This document shows positions 27,902 through 35,532 of a DNA stretch of 64,000 nucleotides, piece by piece. The first letter of the stretch is position 1. Each line of letters begins with the position of its first letter. The notes under the pieces are model-generated. The model searched no databases. It saw nothing but the letters and a program-made list of their open reading frames with translations, and was not told where the DNA came from. The translations under genes and the position numbers were made by a program. Source of the stretch: Methanosarcina sp. ERenArc_MAG2 (GTDB lineage Archaea > Halobacteriota > Methanosarcinia > Methanosarcinales > Methanosarcinaceae); the NCBI GenBank assembly GCA_023955635.1, contig JAMXHR010000009.1, forward strand, positions 186,001 to 250,000. The letters are read 5' to 3'.

Positions 27902-28243
27902 TTACCAATCAATGCAATCTGGACAAGCGCCCTCGATTGTTCTTACAAGGCGATGTTTTAATCTATTAAGCATTGTCTGTTCTAAAAATTCGGCTTTCTT
28001 CAAATCCTCATCTGATGCGCCGACTCTAGCATCCATAAGTCGCTGTTCTGCTTCACGCAATGCTTTTTTTGCAAAATCAATCGTATTTATTTCTAAGTAA
28101 ACGATATCATCAAACATCCAATTCGCTGTATTAACTAGACCACTTTTATAATTTTCTGAAATGTGAGTTGTTTTAATCATATCAAGAACAGCATCAAGAT
28201 CATTAAGAGTAAATGGTTCGAAGTCTATAATTTCATTAACCAT
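27902..28243 (-). CDS. Small acidic protein of unknown function
   Basis: 113 residues from the ATG at 28243, chosen because GGAGGG lies 7 bases upstream. The upstream in-frame starts at 28267 and 28444 would translate a hairpin and a CRISPR repeat. The protein begins MVNEIIDFEPFTLNDLDAVL, has a predicted helical middle (FAKKALREAEQRLMDARVG, then LKKAEFLEQTMLNRLKHRL) and ends EGACPDCIDW with a CxxC pair. No family is recognised. The leader carries a 10-bp inverted repeat (28258-28283) and, further up, a single CRISPR repeat in sense orientation. Confidence 0.5.
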   Translation of the reverse strand: MVNEIIDFEPFTLNDLDAVLDMIKTTHISENYKSGLVNTANWMFDDIVYLEINTIDFAKKALREAEQRLMDARVGASDEDLKKAEFLEQTMLNRLKHRLVRTIEGACPDCIDW

Positions 28244-28257
28244 ACTAATGCCCTCCA

Positions 28258-28283
28258 ATATACTATTCATGTTAATAGTATAT
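28258..28283 (-). promoter_or_regulatory. Inverted repeat in the leader of the small acidic gene
   Basis: Perfect 10-bp arms ATATACTATT and AATAGTATAT around CATGTT, immediately upstream of the ribosome-binding site. It can form an RNA hairpin or act as an operator. It is the only strong dyad between the lone CRISPR repeat and the start codon. Confidence 0.55.
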
Positions 28284-28295
28284 GTATCTGGTGAT

Positions 28296-28332
28296 GTTTC
28301 AATTCTTGTTTTAGTGGCTCTTGCTCTCGAAT
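28296..28332 (-). repeat. Lone CRISPR repeat
   Basis: A 37-base sequence reading GTTTCAATTCTTGTTTTAGT then GGCTCTTGCTCTCGAAT. It matches the array repeat at 12755 at 32 of 37 positions. The minus-strand form ends in ATTGAAAC, the crRNA handle. No second repeat lies within a spacer length on either side. Thirteen bases to its right is an IS6-type left end (28346), which may have removed the rest of an array. Confidence 0.8.
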
Positions 28333-28474
28333 AAGCTCTTTTTAGAGTTCCATTGCAAAAAATATCTGCTAGGATTTTTAAATAGTGTTGATAAAAACTA
28401 AATCGTAATAAAGTAAACTTCAAATATTGGATCTCGAGGCTCATTTTTTACAAATAATATATGAAAGCATTATA

Positions 28475-28642
28475 ATGGTTCAAAACAATATGTTTAATGG
28501 AATACATAGAAAGCGATTTCCAAATATTCAATACTATCAGGCTGTAGCAGCTTTTGGCAGCTTAGATGGTTCCGGGAAGAATAGCCTCAAATTTTCATTA
28601 AGTGACTTTTTTGACACAATTGAATTGAACTATAAGAGGTGA
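28475..28642 (+). CDS. Small protein of unknown function
   Basis: 55 residues beginning MVQNNMFNGIHRKRFPNIQY, with FGSLDGSGKNSLKFSLSDFF in the middle. No family is recognised, and no clear ribosome-binding site precedes the ATG. The stop TGA overlaps GAGGTGA, the ribosome-binding site of the next frame, so the two would be coupled. Base composition resembles the surrounding AT-rich nest. Possibly a fragment of a longer gene, since the N-terminus is close to the IS6-type left end. Confidence 0.35.
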   Translation: MVQNNMFNGIHRKRFPNIQYYQAVAAFGSLDGSGKNSLKFSLSDFFDTIELNYKR

Positions 28643-28648
28643 ATAGAT

Positions 28649-28816
28649 ATTTTAGATGATGAGGAATTAAAACAAATAATACTTAAACAGAGTGAAACAA
28701 TATCAATGCTTGTAGAGGAAATTAAATACTTATCTTATCGAGTGGATAATTTAGAAGCAAGCACTGATGAAACTCTAGAGAACCACCTTGATGGAGGACG
28801 AATCATAAGAAATTGA
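28649..28816 (+). CDS. Small acidic coiled-coil protein, ATT start
   Basis: 55 residues: LDDEELKQIILKQSETISML, then VEEIKYLSYRVDNLEASTDE, a heptad-like helix, ending GGRIIRN. The frame opens with ATT at 28649, 7 bases after GAGGTG, and has no ATG, GTG or TTG at the N-terminal side. The only internal ATG would remove a third of the protein. It is coupled to the gene at 28475. No family is recognised. It is one of four frames in this window with a well-placed ATT or ATC start. Confidence 0.4.
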   Translation: MLDDEELKQIILKQSETISMLVEEIKYLSYRVDNLEASTDETLENHLDGGRIIRN

Positions 28817-29493
28817 ATCTGTCACTGAAAAGGAGAATGAATTCTAATTGGAATCCTCTGCTCGTCGTGTTTTTTTTGTTTCATGTGTAGGGAAAACTAA
28901 GTGAGCGTTCAAGGGCATACTTTAAACAGAGTCCTTATCTTATGTTTTTTTAGTTAGACCGGTTTTTTATGGGAAAATATGTGAATTTTTCCTCGCTTTA
29001 GCTTCTGATTTCGGAATATTTTACCAGAAATCGAAAATGTACAGAGCTTTTACTAAAACATATGCAAAATGATCCTCCATAATTCTGCCTATATGTTTCT
29101 CATAGTTTTTTTGCATTTGATGAGTTATCGAAGGGAAAATACAGCTCTTCAAAATATTAAGCCTCTTGATTACGGTTTTTTAAAACCATTACATAGTCTT
29201 TGGAATAACAATAAACAAAAACACATAGCAAGTGTTAGCCGATATCGAGATTTTCAATTGAGTTAACAAACCTTGGTCAAAAATGAAGGAAATCTCAGAA
29301 ATTGGGGCACTTACATGAATTAACTGATTTCCACCCGAAGGAAAGGTAAAATCTTATCGGGTATATAAGTTCAGTATTACGAATGAGATTGATGTTCATA
29401 CGAATAGTGTTTTGAGTAGAAAATCTTATTTTTGAACTTAAACCTTTAGTTTTCCTCAAATTTCTCAATAGTTTATTTCCATTGGAACTTTTG
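28817..29493. other. Non-coding part of the IS6-type unit
   Basis: About 680 bases without a supported gene. The 66-codon plus frame at 29069 has no ribosome-binding site and no recognised features. Short inverted copies CCCGAAGGAAAGGTAAAATC and ATCGGG occur near 29335-29365. Probably decayed transposase or cargo sequence. Confidence 0.35.
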
Positions 29494-29616
29494 ATGATTA
29501 CTCCAATTCTAGGCTTTCAATTTTTTCAAGCTGCTAATAAGACTTTAAAAGAAATTGAAGCTATAAATATGATCAAAACAGGACAAGTAAATGATCTTTA
29601 CTCTGTTCTATTATAG
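29494..29616 (+). pseudogene. IS6-family transposase, C-terminal remnant
   Basis: A 40-codon frame reading MITPILGFQFFQAANKTLKE then IEAINMIKTGQVNDLYSVLL. IS6-family transposases end with a closely similar pattern (F-x-S/A-A-x-x-T-L/I-K-G-x-E-x-M-x-M-I/L-K-K-G-Q). It lies immediately inside an IS6-type right end at 29638, as it would in an intact element. The catalytic domain upstream is gone. Confidence 0.7.
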
Positions 29617-29814
29617 TGTCAAATTGCAGAAATATTGTTTTGCAACGGAACCTATTCATTTCTAATGTAATTTGTTATCGAGAGAATTCCTTGTGCATGC
29701 ACCCCTCATTTCCAATGGAAAACACTAGCAGACGCCTTTTATTTTAATATAATCTAATTTCGGGTAGATACAACAGAAAAAGAACTAATAGGAAGCCCAA
29801 CAAACAGTGATATC

Positions 29815-30060
29815 ATGTTACCTGAAAAAATGGCTCGGCAAATGTACGCGAAGAATCGTGAAAAGATACTTCAACATGCACGAAACGCACGGCGTGGATA
29901 CTTTATTGTGAATTTTTATAATAATTATGATGTGAAAATAAGCTCTGAAAAAGATGATAAATCAGAGTTCAGCTTTCTAATACCTAGCGCGCTTGAATTT
30001 CTAGATGTTAAGTTTAACAAAGCATTGACTGATTATCTTACTTATGGTAAAAATCACTAA
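29815..30060 (+). CDS. Hypothetical small basic protein
   Basis: 81 residues, MLPEKMARQMYAKNREKILQ, then HARNARRGYFIVNFYNNYDV and SALEFLDVKFNKALTDYL. The N-terminal 30 residues are basic and helical. No family is recognised and only a weak ribosome-binding site (GTGAT) is seen. It sits between two IS6-type ends in the mobile nest. It may be a fragment. Confidence 0.3.
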   Translation: MLPEKMARQMYAKNREKILQHARNARRGYFIVNFYNNYDVKISSEKDDKSEFSFLIPSALEFLDVKFNKALTDYLTYGKNH

Positions 30061-30094
30061 TAAGCCCTTGACTCAGGTGAAATGAGAAAAAGAG

Positions 30095-30244
30095 GGTTCC
30101 GTTGTAAAAATTCAGAGCATTTTACAAAATCGTGCAAAACCTTCACAATAAGGTAATTTGAGTGATCAAATTGAGGTTAAAATAACATTTAAAGGAACTA
30201 ATAATAGCCTCAAAGTACAGGAAAATTATTTTTGCGACGGAACC
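30095..30244. mobile_element. 150-bp unit with IS6-type ends
   Basis: Left end GGTTCCGTTGTAAAAA at 30095-30110 and right end TTTTTGCGACGGAACC at about 30229-30244 are imperfect mutual complements. The unit interrupts or abuts the IS5 transposase remnant that follows. It may be a miniature derivative of IS6, or two solo ends left by deletion. Confidence 0.5.
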
Positions 30245-30476
30245 CTTTCGGTAACTGTTGATGGAGCAAATCGTCACGATAAAAAGCTTGTAAAAGAAAC
30301 TTTAGATGCCATTCTTTTTGAAAGACCTTCTCCAGATGAGGGAATTCAGAATATCTGTATGGAAACAGATTCAGAAGGCTGCTTATAAGATGGGAAAAAA
30401 GGTTGAGAATTACCTTGCTATGCTTCAGTTAGCATGTGCATGGATAATATTTAGAGCAGCGGGACTTTTTGGATAG
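30233..30476 (+). pseudogene. IS5-family transposase, C-terminal remnant
   Basis: Within the frame 30158-30388 the segment VTVDGANRHDKKLVKETLDA then ILFERPSPDEGIQNICME matches the central part of IS5-type transposases in Methanosarcina. After a large internal deletion the family C-terminus follows in another frame: ENYLAMLQLACAWIIFRAAG then LFG and TAG at 30474. That stop lies inside the terminal repeat ending at 30480, as in intact IS5-type elements. This ties the GAGCCTATCC ends of the miniature elements to IS5. A TTG at 30158 with AAGGTAAT upstream could start a chimeric protein. Confidence 0.7.
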
Positions 30477-30483
30477 GCTCTTA

Positions 30484-30693
30484 GTGTTCAATACATCAAA
30501 TACACCGAAAGAAAGGGAACTGCAAATATTTGGCGATCCACTCGAGGTACTCTGGAAAAACTGTATTTTCGATTTTTGCGGAGTAAAAAACTTTTATAGA
30601 AAAATGTTTGGGGTTATAGTTACCAGCAAGCTTGAAGAAAGACAAACATGGCTAAAAGAAGTGAGAAAAACAGTAGATGCATATTTCCCTTAA
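30484..30693 (+). pseudogene. Flavodoxin-fold oxidoreductase, C-terminal part
   Basis: Begins VFNTSNTPKERELQIFGDPL and continues EVLWKNCIFDFCGVKNFYRK to the stop. It is the C-terminal half of the NQO/KefF-like gene starting at 26996. After one TTA copy and the 3.1-kb insert are removed, the reading ...KAETAL-VFNTSNTP... is continuous. The apparent TTG start at 30469 is inside the mobile-element end. No ribosome-binding site precedes it, so it is not an independent gene. Confidence 0.8.
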
Positions 30694-30825
30694 TTAGCCC
30701 TGAAAAATCTTATCTGAAAAAAGAAAACTCCAGGGTTGAAAAATGGTTCAACCGTTGAGAAACAATTTAAAGGATTCTGAAAACTTTAATGGCTTTAAGA
30801 ATAATCTGTTGAAGATATTGCCTTC

Positions 30826-31896
30826 TCAGGATATTATTTTATCCAGCTGGTTTGTCTTAGCAGCTATTTTGATTTCCTGGGCCATTCTCCTTCCGGTGGA
30901 GAGGTTTTCCTGCATCAGGTCCGCATAAGGGGAACCTGATACGTAAAGGTTTGTTCCCGCGACAATCCTTGCCGAAATCTCAAATACCTTAATCTCAAGC
31001 GAATCAGTAAAAACCGTTTCAAGGCAGAAAGCTCCTATCATCCCGCCAAAAAGGCCCAGAGACTCTTCAACTACACGTTCTCCCAGCGAAAAGATAAGCG
31101 GCAGCAGGGATTCTCTTGCTACCAGGGGTACGTTTCCTGTGACTACATATGTAGGACGGATACCTGCTTCTATAAGTTCCCTGGGTGAGCCGAGCCTGAA
31201 GATCTCATCGGCATTGGACTCTACCCTGCGATCCATGCTAAGAAGCTCAAGGCTGCCCTCGCTTAAAGTGTATCCCTCATTTCTGATCGGAGAGTAGAAG
31301 TAGTGAAGGTAATAACGGGTTCCGGTAATAAATTCCTGAATTGTGTACTTCTGTGTATGGTCTACGAGCTCATCGAATTCTTCAAAGGTTTTTGCAACGA
31401 AGAAACCTTTACCTCCCTTTGCTCCATCGTACTTAACCATTACAGGCCCATTGATATCGTGAGGGTCATCGATTTTACCGGGCATGTGAATGCCTGCTCC
31501 CAGTAACCACTCCCTTTCTTTATCCCTGTCCGACTCCCATTCAAGTACAGCCCGGTTCCCGAATGTAGGCACAGCCATCTTTGCAAAATTTTCCGTGCCC
31601 AGGTAAGCAACAAATGAACCATGAGGAATAATGATAGTGTTTTTCTGTCTAAGTTCTTCGGCCTTAGTCATTATGTCTTCATAGCTTTTGACAACAAGGT
31701 ACTCATCTGGCTTTGCCTTGGGGAATGCTTCATAAAATTTAGGCGGTTTGCCAACGCAGATTCCCAGAGTCCTGAATCCTTCTTTTCGAGCTCCATCAAA
31801 TATTTGAAGGCTTGAATGAGAGCAGACTGTTGCAATTGTAATGTTTTCTAAATCGTAATTATTCAGAAATTCAAGAACCTGCTGTTTTGTGATCAT
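30826..31896 (-). CDS. purP: FAICAR synthetase (ATP-dependent AICAR formyltransferase)
   Basis: A 356-residue archaeal ATP-grasp enzyme making FAICAR from AICAR, formate and ATP, the penultimate purine step. N-terminus IATVCSHSSLQIFDGARKEG binds the nucleotide product side. ATP-grasp elements are GPVMVKYDGAKGGKGFFVAK and FCLETVFTDSLEIKVFEISA with GTRYYLHYFYSP. Full length, intact, read from an ATG at 31896. It uses formate rather than formyl-tetrahydrofolate, which suits an organism with tetrahydrosarcinapterin. Monocistronic as far as seen. Confidence 0.92.
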   Translation of the reverse strand: MITKQQVLEFLNNYDLENITIATVCSHSSLQIFDGARKEGFRTLGICVGKPPKFYEAFPKAKPDEYLVVKSYEDIMTKAEELRQKNTIIIPHGSFVAYLGTENFAKMAVPTFGNRAVLEWESDRDKEREWLLGAGIHMPGKIDDPHDINGPVMVKYDGAKGGKGFFVAKTFEEFDELVDHTQKYTIQEFITGTRYYLHYFYSPIRNEGYTLSEGSLELLSMDRRVESNADEIFRLGSPRELIEAGIRPTYVVTGNVPLVARESLLPLIFSLGERVVEESLGLFGGMIGAFCLETVFTDSLEIKVFEISARIVAGTNLYVSGSPYADLMQENLSTGRRMAQEIKIAAKTNQLDKIIS

Positions 31897-32086
31897 AATT
31901 GGTACCAGCGGAAAATTTAGATTAGAATATACAATGTTATATTTAAGGTTAAGGTCTGGATTCTATATATAAATATAGTAGTTGATGTATATTTACCTAT
32001 AATAAATAAAAATTTATATTAAGATCGGTGCAAACTAAAGTACAGACTGAATAAAAATAAGCAGGTTTTTAACTAAGGAAATAAGT
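31897..32086. promoter_or_regulatory. Divergent promoter region, purP and winged-helix gene
   Basis: 190 bases between two divergent genes. AT-rich, with TTCTATATATAAATATAG at about 31961-31978, a plausible TATA region for either direction. No operator can be named. Confidence 0.35.
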
Positions 32087-33057
32087 ATGGACGGGCTTAA
32101 AGATCGAAATGGTTTAGACGGGTTTGAAGATCGAAATGGTTTAGACGGGCTTGAAGATCGAGATGGTTTATCGAAAACCAGCGAGCTGCTGGAAGGACCT
32201 GACCGAATGGATCAGGACAGCAGGGTGCTTATTCTTCCGGTAAATGGGGAATCCAGAAAAATCACGCAGATTCTTTCCAACGAAACATCGTTAAAGATCC
32301 TAGAACTGCTCGGAAAAAAAGCATGTCTGCAACTAAGATTGCAGAGGAGCTGAATCTCCCCCTTACCACTGTCAAGTATAATCTTGATTCTCTGTACGAA
32401 TCCGATCTTATAAAAATCAAACAAATAAAATGGAGTCAGAAAGGGCGGCAGATAAAAATCTACGAGTCAGTGGAAAAGCTGATTGTCCTTGTTCCTTCAA
32501 GGACCTCTATAGACAAACTATCTATCATAAGTCTGCTGCAGAAGTACATGGGGGTAATCGGAGCTGCCTTTTTTGCAGCTGCGGGGATAGAATACTTTTC
32601 AGCCTATATGCAGGCACAAAGGATCGTTGATGCAACTGCTCCCTTGAGAATGGGGGTAACGGAGGCAGCAAATAAGTCTTTCCCCGAATCAATGGTTGCG
32701 AGAGTCAACGAAAGCAATAATATGAGCCCTAAGCTAGCTCTCGACCAGCAGATGCCAGAAGGAGCTTCGCAGGCAAGTTATGAGACTTTGAAAACCGGAA
32801 CAGGAAACATATCTTCTGGAGTGGAAGCTGGCCCGGTTCACGGGGCTGCTGAGGTTCCCGTGTCCTCTCCTGATGGTTTAAATTCTACTCATGGGCTTCC
32901 CCCTGTCCCCTCTGAAGGACTCGCTCATGCAGGCGGGATTCACGGGCTTTATGACACTCTTTCTCTTCACCCTGGAGTCTGGTTTCTTTTCGGATGTATT
33001 TTTATAGTATTTCTGATGATTGTAAGAGAAGTCTATTATAAGAAAAAAGCCAAGTAA
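32087..33057 (+). CDS. Winged-helix protein with C-terminal membrane anchor, one frameshift
   Basis: A predicted membrane-bound regulator of about 323 residues. The N-terminus is three 9-residue repeats of DGLKDRNGL encoded by three 27-bp tandem units (32090-32170). An ArsR-like winged helix follows: ITQILSNETSLKILELLGKK, then SATKIAEELNLPLTTVKYNL, with the wing IKWSQKGRQIKIYE. The two frames join by adding one A to A7 at 32314-32320. One membrane segment lies near MGVIGAAFFAAAGIEYFS, then a Ser/Pro/Gly-rich presumably external loop, then a final segment WFLFGCIFIVFLMIVRE. DNA targets are unknown. truA follows 12 bases later, so they share a transcript. Confidence 0.75.
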
Positions 33058-33069
33058 TCAGAGATTGGT

Positions 33070-33879
33070 ATGAGAGTCGCTTTAAAGCTTGCATACATAG
33101 GCACCGAATTTCACGGCTCCCAGATCCAGCCCAATGTCGAGACCGTGGAGGGAGAACTCTTCAAGGCTCTTCGGAATCTCGGGATCATAGAAAGCCCCAA
33201 GTCTGCTAATTATACCTGTGCCGGCAGGACCGACGCTGGGGTTCATGCCCTTGAACAGATTGTCGCTTTTGACACGGACAAACCGAACTTAGCAATTCCA
33301 AGGGTCATAAACTCCGAACTTCCCCCAACGATCTGGGCCTGGGCCCACGCGGAAGTGCCCCTCGACTTTGACGCTCGGAGAGATGCGGTTTCCAGACACT
33401 ACCGCTATGTGATGAGCGGGGAAGAGTACAATATATCCAGGATCCGGGAAGCTTCAAAATTGCTGATTGGAACCCATGATTTTGAAAACTTTTCAAGAAC
33501 CGATGGAGAAAAGAGTACGATTCGCACCCTGGAAAGGATTAACGCCCGCGTAGACGGAGAGCTTACAAAAATTGATGTTGTTGGGCATAGTTTTCTCTGG
33601 AATATGGTCCGAAAAATAGTGACCGCACTTTCCATGATCGGAAAAGGAGTACGTGATAACGATTGGCTGCTTCAGATGCTAAATCCCGATATATACGAAG
33701 AAGGAATCGAACCTGCTCCTGCCTATGGGTTGACCCTTATGAAAGTGAATTACAAAGAAGATCTGGGATGGATCGATGACAATTATTCCATAAGGAGAGC
33801 AGGTGAGCAAAACCAGAAACGCATACTCAGCCATAGGGTTATGGCAGAAGTACTTGAAGAACTGATTTCTCATGAGTAA
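33070..33879 (+). CDS. truA: tRNA pseudouridine synthase A
   Basis: A 269-residue TruA/Pus3-type enzyme forming pseudouridine at positions 38-40 of the tRNA anticodon arm. The catalytic aspartate is in CAGRTDAGVHALEQ. Other conserved parts are KLAYIGTEFHGSQIQ, SRHYRYVMS, GTHDFENFSRTDGE and GHSFLWNMVRKIVTAL. Full length and intact. It is 12 bases downstream of the winged-helix membrane protein and is followed by a terminator-like hairpin. Confidence 0.93.
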   Translation: MRVALKLAYIGTEFHGSQIQPNVETVEGELFKALRNLGIIESPKSANYTCAGRTDAGVHALEQIVAFDTDKPNLAIPRVINSELPPTIWAWAHAEVPLDFDARRDAVSRHYRYVMSGEEYNISRIREASKLLIGTHDFENFSRTDGEKSTIRTLERINARVDGELTKIDVVGHSFLWNMVRKIVTALSMIGKGVRDNDWLLQMLNPDIYEEGIEPAPAYGLTLMKVNYKEDLGWIDDNYSIRRAGEQNQKRILSHRVMAEVLEELISHE

Positions 33880-33910
33880 GAATGCCTTTTAAGGGCATTC
33901 TTTATATTCT
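33880..33910 (+). terminator. Terminator-like hairpin after truA
   Basis: GAATGCC (33880-33886) pairs with GGCATTC (33894-33900) around a TTTTAAG loop and is followed by TTTATATTCT. It begins at the last base or two of the stop region. It probably ends the rightward transcript before the convergent methylase gene. Confidence 0.65.
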
Positions 33911-33940
33911 ACATTTAATTTTGATTCTAATTTTTAATTT

Positions 33941-35008
33941 TTAATTTTTGATTTTTATTTCCATTTCCACTTCTTTCTGAAAAATAGTTATTGTCCGGGT
34001 AAGGCTTCTATGCACTCTCTGGACATAAATATCAAGAACCTTAAGTCCTGCCTTTTCTCCGTATTCTAATGCTGCCTTGTCCGAAACTACAATTGCTATG
34101 CCTCCTGGCTTCAGAACACGGTGGATCTCCTCCAGAGCACAGGAATAAAGTTCTTCCAGGGATCCGGCAATAACTGCTGCCGACCTGCCGTATGGCGGGT
34201 CAGTAACGACTGCATTTATTGTTGCTTCCTTAAACGGAATCCTACAGGCGTCCCCTTCCATCAGAGCATAGTCCAGCTTAAAGGCTTCAAGATTCATACG
34301 GGCACCCACAACAAGTTTTTCCTGGGCATCGACTCCTATAACCCTTGCTCCCACAAGTCCGGCTTCAACAAGAATACCGGCAGTGCCGCAGAAGGGATCC
34401 AGAATGAGTTCACCTGGCTTTATTCCTGACAGGTTTGCAAGGACGCGTGCGACCCTGGGCATAAGGACTCCAGGATGGAAAAAAGGTTTGTTCTGGGGAG
34501 TTCTGGATTCGTACGCGTTTCTGTCGATAGAAGACAGGAGGGTTCCAAGTACAGCTTTTTCACTCAGGATCACTCTAAATTCCACATCAGGGTTTTTCAG
34601 ATTTGCCCGAAAGCCCTTCCTGTAGATGCAGCCTCCGATTTTCTGTTCAAGAAGCTCGCCCGGAAAGTCCACATGATGTTTTATCCGTTTTGCTCTGACC
34701 ACAAAACTTTGTCCTTCCCTGATATAGCTAGAGGGATCAAATGCCTCTGCAAGTTTCAGGACCATGTCCGGGGTATTTTCGGAGATTCCTACAACTTTAA
34801 GGATATGGTGGGTCATTGCCAGCCTTTCGGTTATCGGGCCTCCAAGTATTCTTTCCACATCCTCTTCTTTGCCTGCTATATCCACTACCAGGCACTGATC
34901 AATCCTGGTGTGAGGGTGAAAATCAAGCCCTTCTATTTTGAGGCAGGCAAAGACTTCGGCAGATGGCAATTCTTCATGTTCTCCAGAGAGTTCAAAAGCG
35001 TATAACAT
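33941..35008 (-). CDS. trmG10: tRNA (guanine10-N2)-methyltransferase
   Basis: A 355-residue protein. The N-terminal THUMP region (residues about 60-150, ITERLAMTHHILKVVG, YIREGQSFVVRAKRIKHH) is followed by a Rossmann methyltransferase with motif I LDPFCGTAGILVEAGLVGAR and motif IV VVTDPPYGRSAAV, typical of N2-guanine or amino methylation. Archaeal members methylate G10 of tRNA to m2G/m22G. Intact. Read leftward, converging with truA, another tRNA-modification gene. The ATG at 35008 gives the expected start MLYAFELSGEH. Confidence 0.9.
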   Translation of the reverse strand: MLYAFELSGEHEELPSAEVFACLKIEGLDFHPHTRIDQCLVVDIAGKEEDVERILGGPITERLAMTHHILKVVGISENTPDMVLKLAEAFDPSSYIREGQSFVVRAKRIKHHVDFPGELLEQKIGGCIYRKGFRANLKNPDVEFRVILSEKAVLGTLLSSIDRNAYESRTPQNKPFFHPGVLMPRVARVLANLSGIKPGELILDPFCGTAGILVEAGLVGARVIGVDAQEKLVVGARMNLEAFKLDYALMEGDACRIPFKEATINAVVTDPPYGRSAAVIAGSLEELYSCALEEIHRVLKPGGIAIVVSDKAALEYGEKAGLKVLDIYVQRVHRSLTRTITIFQKEVEMEIKIKN

Positions 35009-35217
35009 TGGTGATCCGGAATAAGTTGATAATTATAGTTTGAAATAATATTCGTAGTGTGTAATTCGGAAATAATGTCAAATTATTATGCGAATGCGAG
35101 GATAATCCTCCGCCATTAAATGGAATTTCTCAAAAAGTGAAGTTAGGCAAATCCGGAAGAAATTGCCTGAATAAATATCAATTAAAAGCAATTCTCTCAG
35201 TTAAAAGCAATTTTTTC

Positions 35218-35505
35218 TTAAAACATTTTTTCCAGGGTTTCCCTGCCAGTCATTCCGGGCTTAATCCCAAGTTCCCTGGCTAACTGAGTTACTTCGACGA
35301 CCTGGGCTTTGAGCATATCTTCAAAACTTTGTACGCCTTTTACCTTTGCTGCCGTATCCCCGAGTGTCTCTGCAGCATTTACATTCAGGTATCCGCACAT
35401 CAGGAACCCTTTTTCTGCCCTTATAACCAGAAGGGGATATTTTTGCATCTCAAAGCGGAGGCCAAGGGCGTACCCGCCTTCAAGTCGGATTTGTTCTATG
35501 AGCAT
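35218..35505 (-). CDS. DUF1805 family protein
   Basis: 95 residues from the ATG at 35505 (MLIEQIRLEGGYALGLRFEM); a TTG at 35526 would add seven residues. The pattern PLLVIRAEKGFLMCGYLNV, followed by AETLGDTAAKVKGVQSFEDM and an LGIKPGMTGRETL end, is the DUF1805/YunC-like fold, a small alpha-beta protein of unknown function. No ribosome-binding site is obvious for either start. It lies 27 bases after the secreted-protein gene on the same strand and may be cotranscribed. Confidence 0.7.
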   Translation of the reverse strand: MLIEQIRLEGGYALGLRFEMQKYPLLVIRAEKGFLMCGYLNVNAAETLGDTAAKVKGVQSFEDMLKAQVVEVTQLARELGIKPGMTGRETLEKMF

Positions 35506-35532
35506 GTTTTTCAGAATAAGCTTCAAGCCAGA

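Larger units (their letters stand above)
28346..29652. mobile_element. Decayed IS6-type element with small genes
   Basis: The left end AGTTCCATTGCAAAAAA (28346-28362) and right end TTTTGCAACGGAACC (29638-29652) match the GGTTCCGTTGCAAA consensus I associate with archaeal IS6 elements. A transposase C-terminus lies 22 bases inside the right end. The left end has changes and no 8-bp duplication is visible, so the unit is old or mosaic. It contains two short coupled frames (28475, 28649). Confidence 0.55.
27376..30480. mobile_element. 3.1-kb mobile-element nest with IS5-type ends
   Basis: Left end GAGCCTATCCGAAAAGT at 27376, right end complement of GAGCCTATCCAAAAAGT ending at 30480, TTA duplicated outside (27373-27375, 30481-30483). 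It separates the two halves of the oxidoreductase gene exactly. Inside: a complete 131-bp miniature element at the left end, IS6-type ends, transposase remnants, a lone CRISPR repeat and several small genes. It may have formed from two IS5-type elements that mobilised or captured the DNA between them. Confidence 0.75.

Noticed and set aside
28244..28444. Extended N-terminus of the small acidic gene
   Set aside because: It would translate the lone CRISPR repeat and a hairpin. The ATG at 28243 has a strong GGAGGG site.
29069..29266. 66-codon plus-strand frame in the mobile nest
   Set aside because: No ribosome-binding site or recognised features; surrounded by transposase relics.
30469..30693. 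Independent gene starting with TTG in the IS5-type end
   Set aside because: The sequence is the C-terminus of the split oxidoreductase and has no ribosome-binding site of its own.
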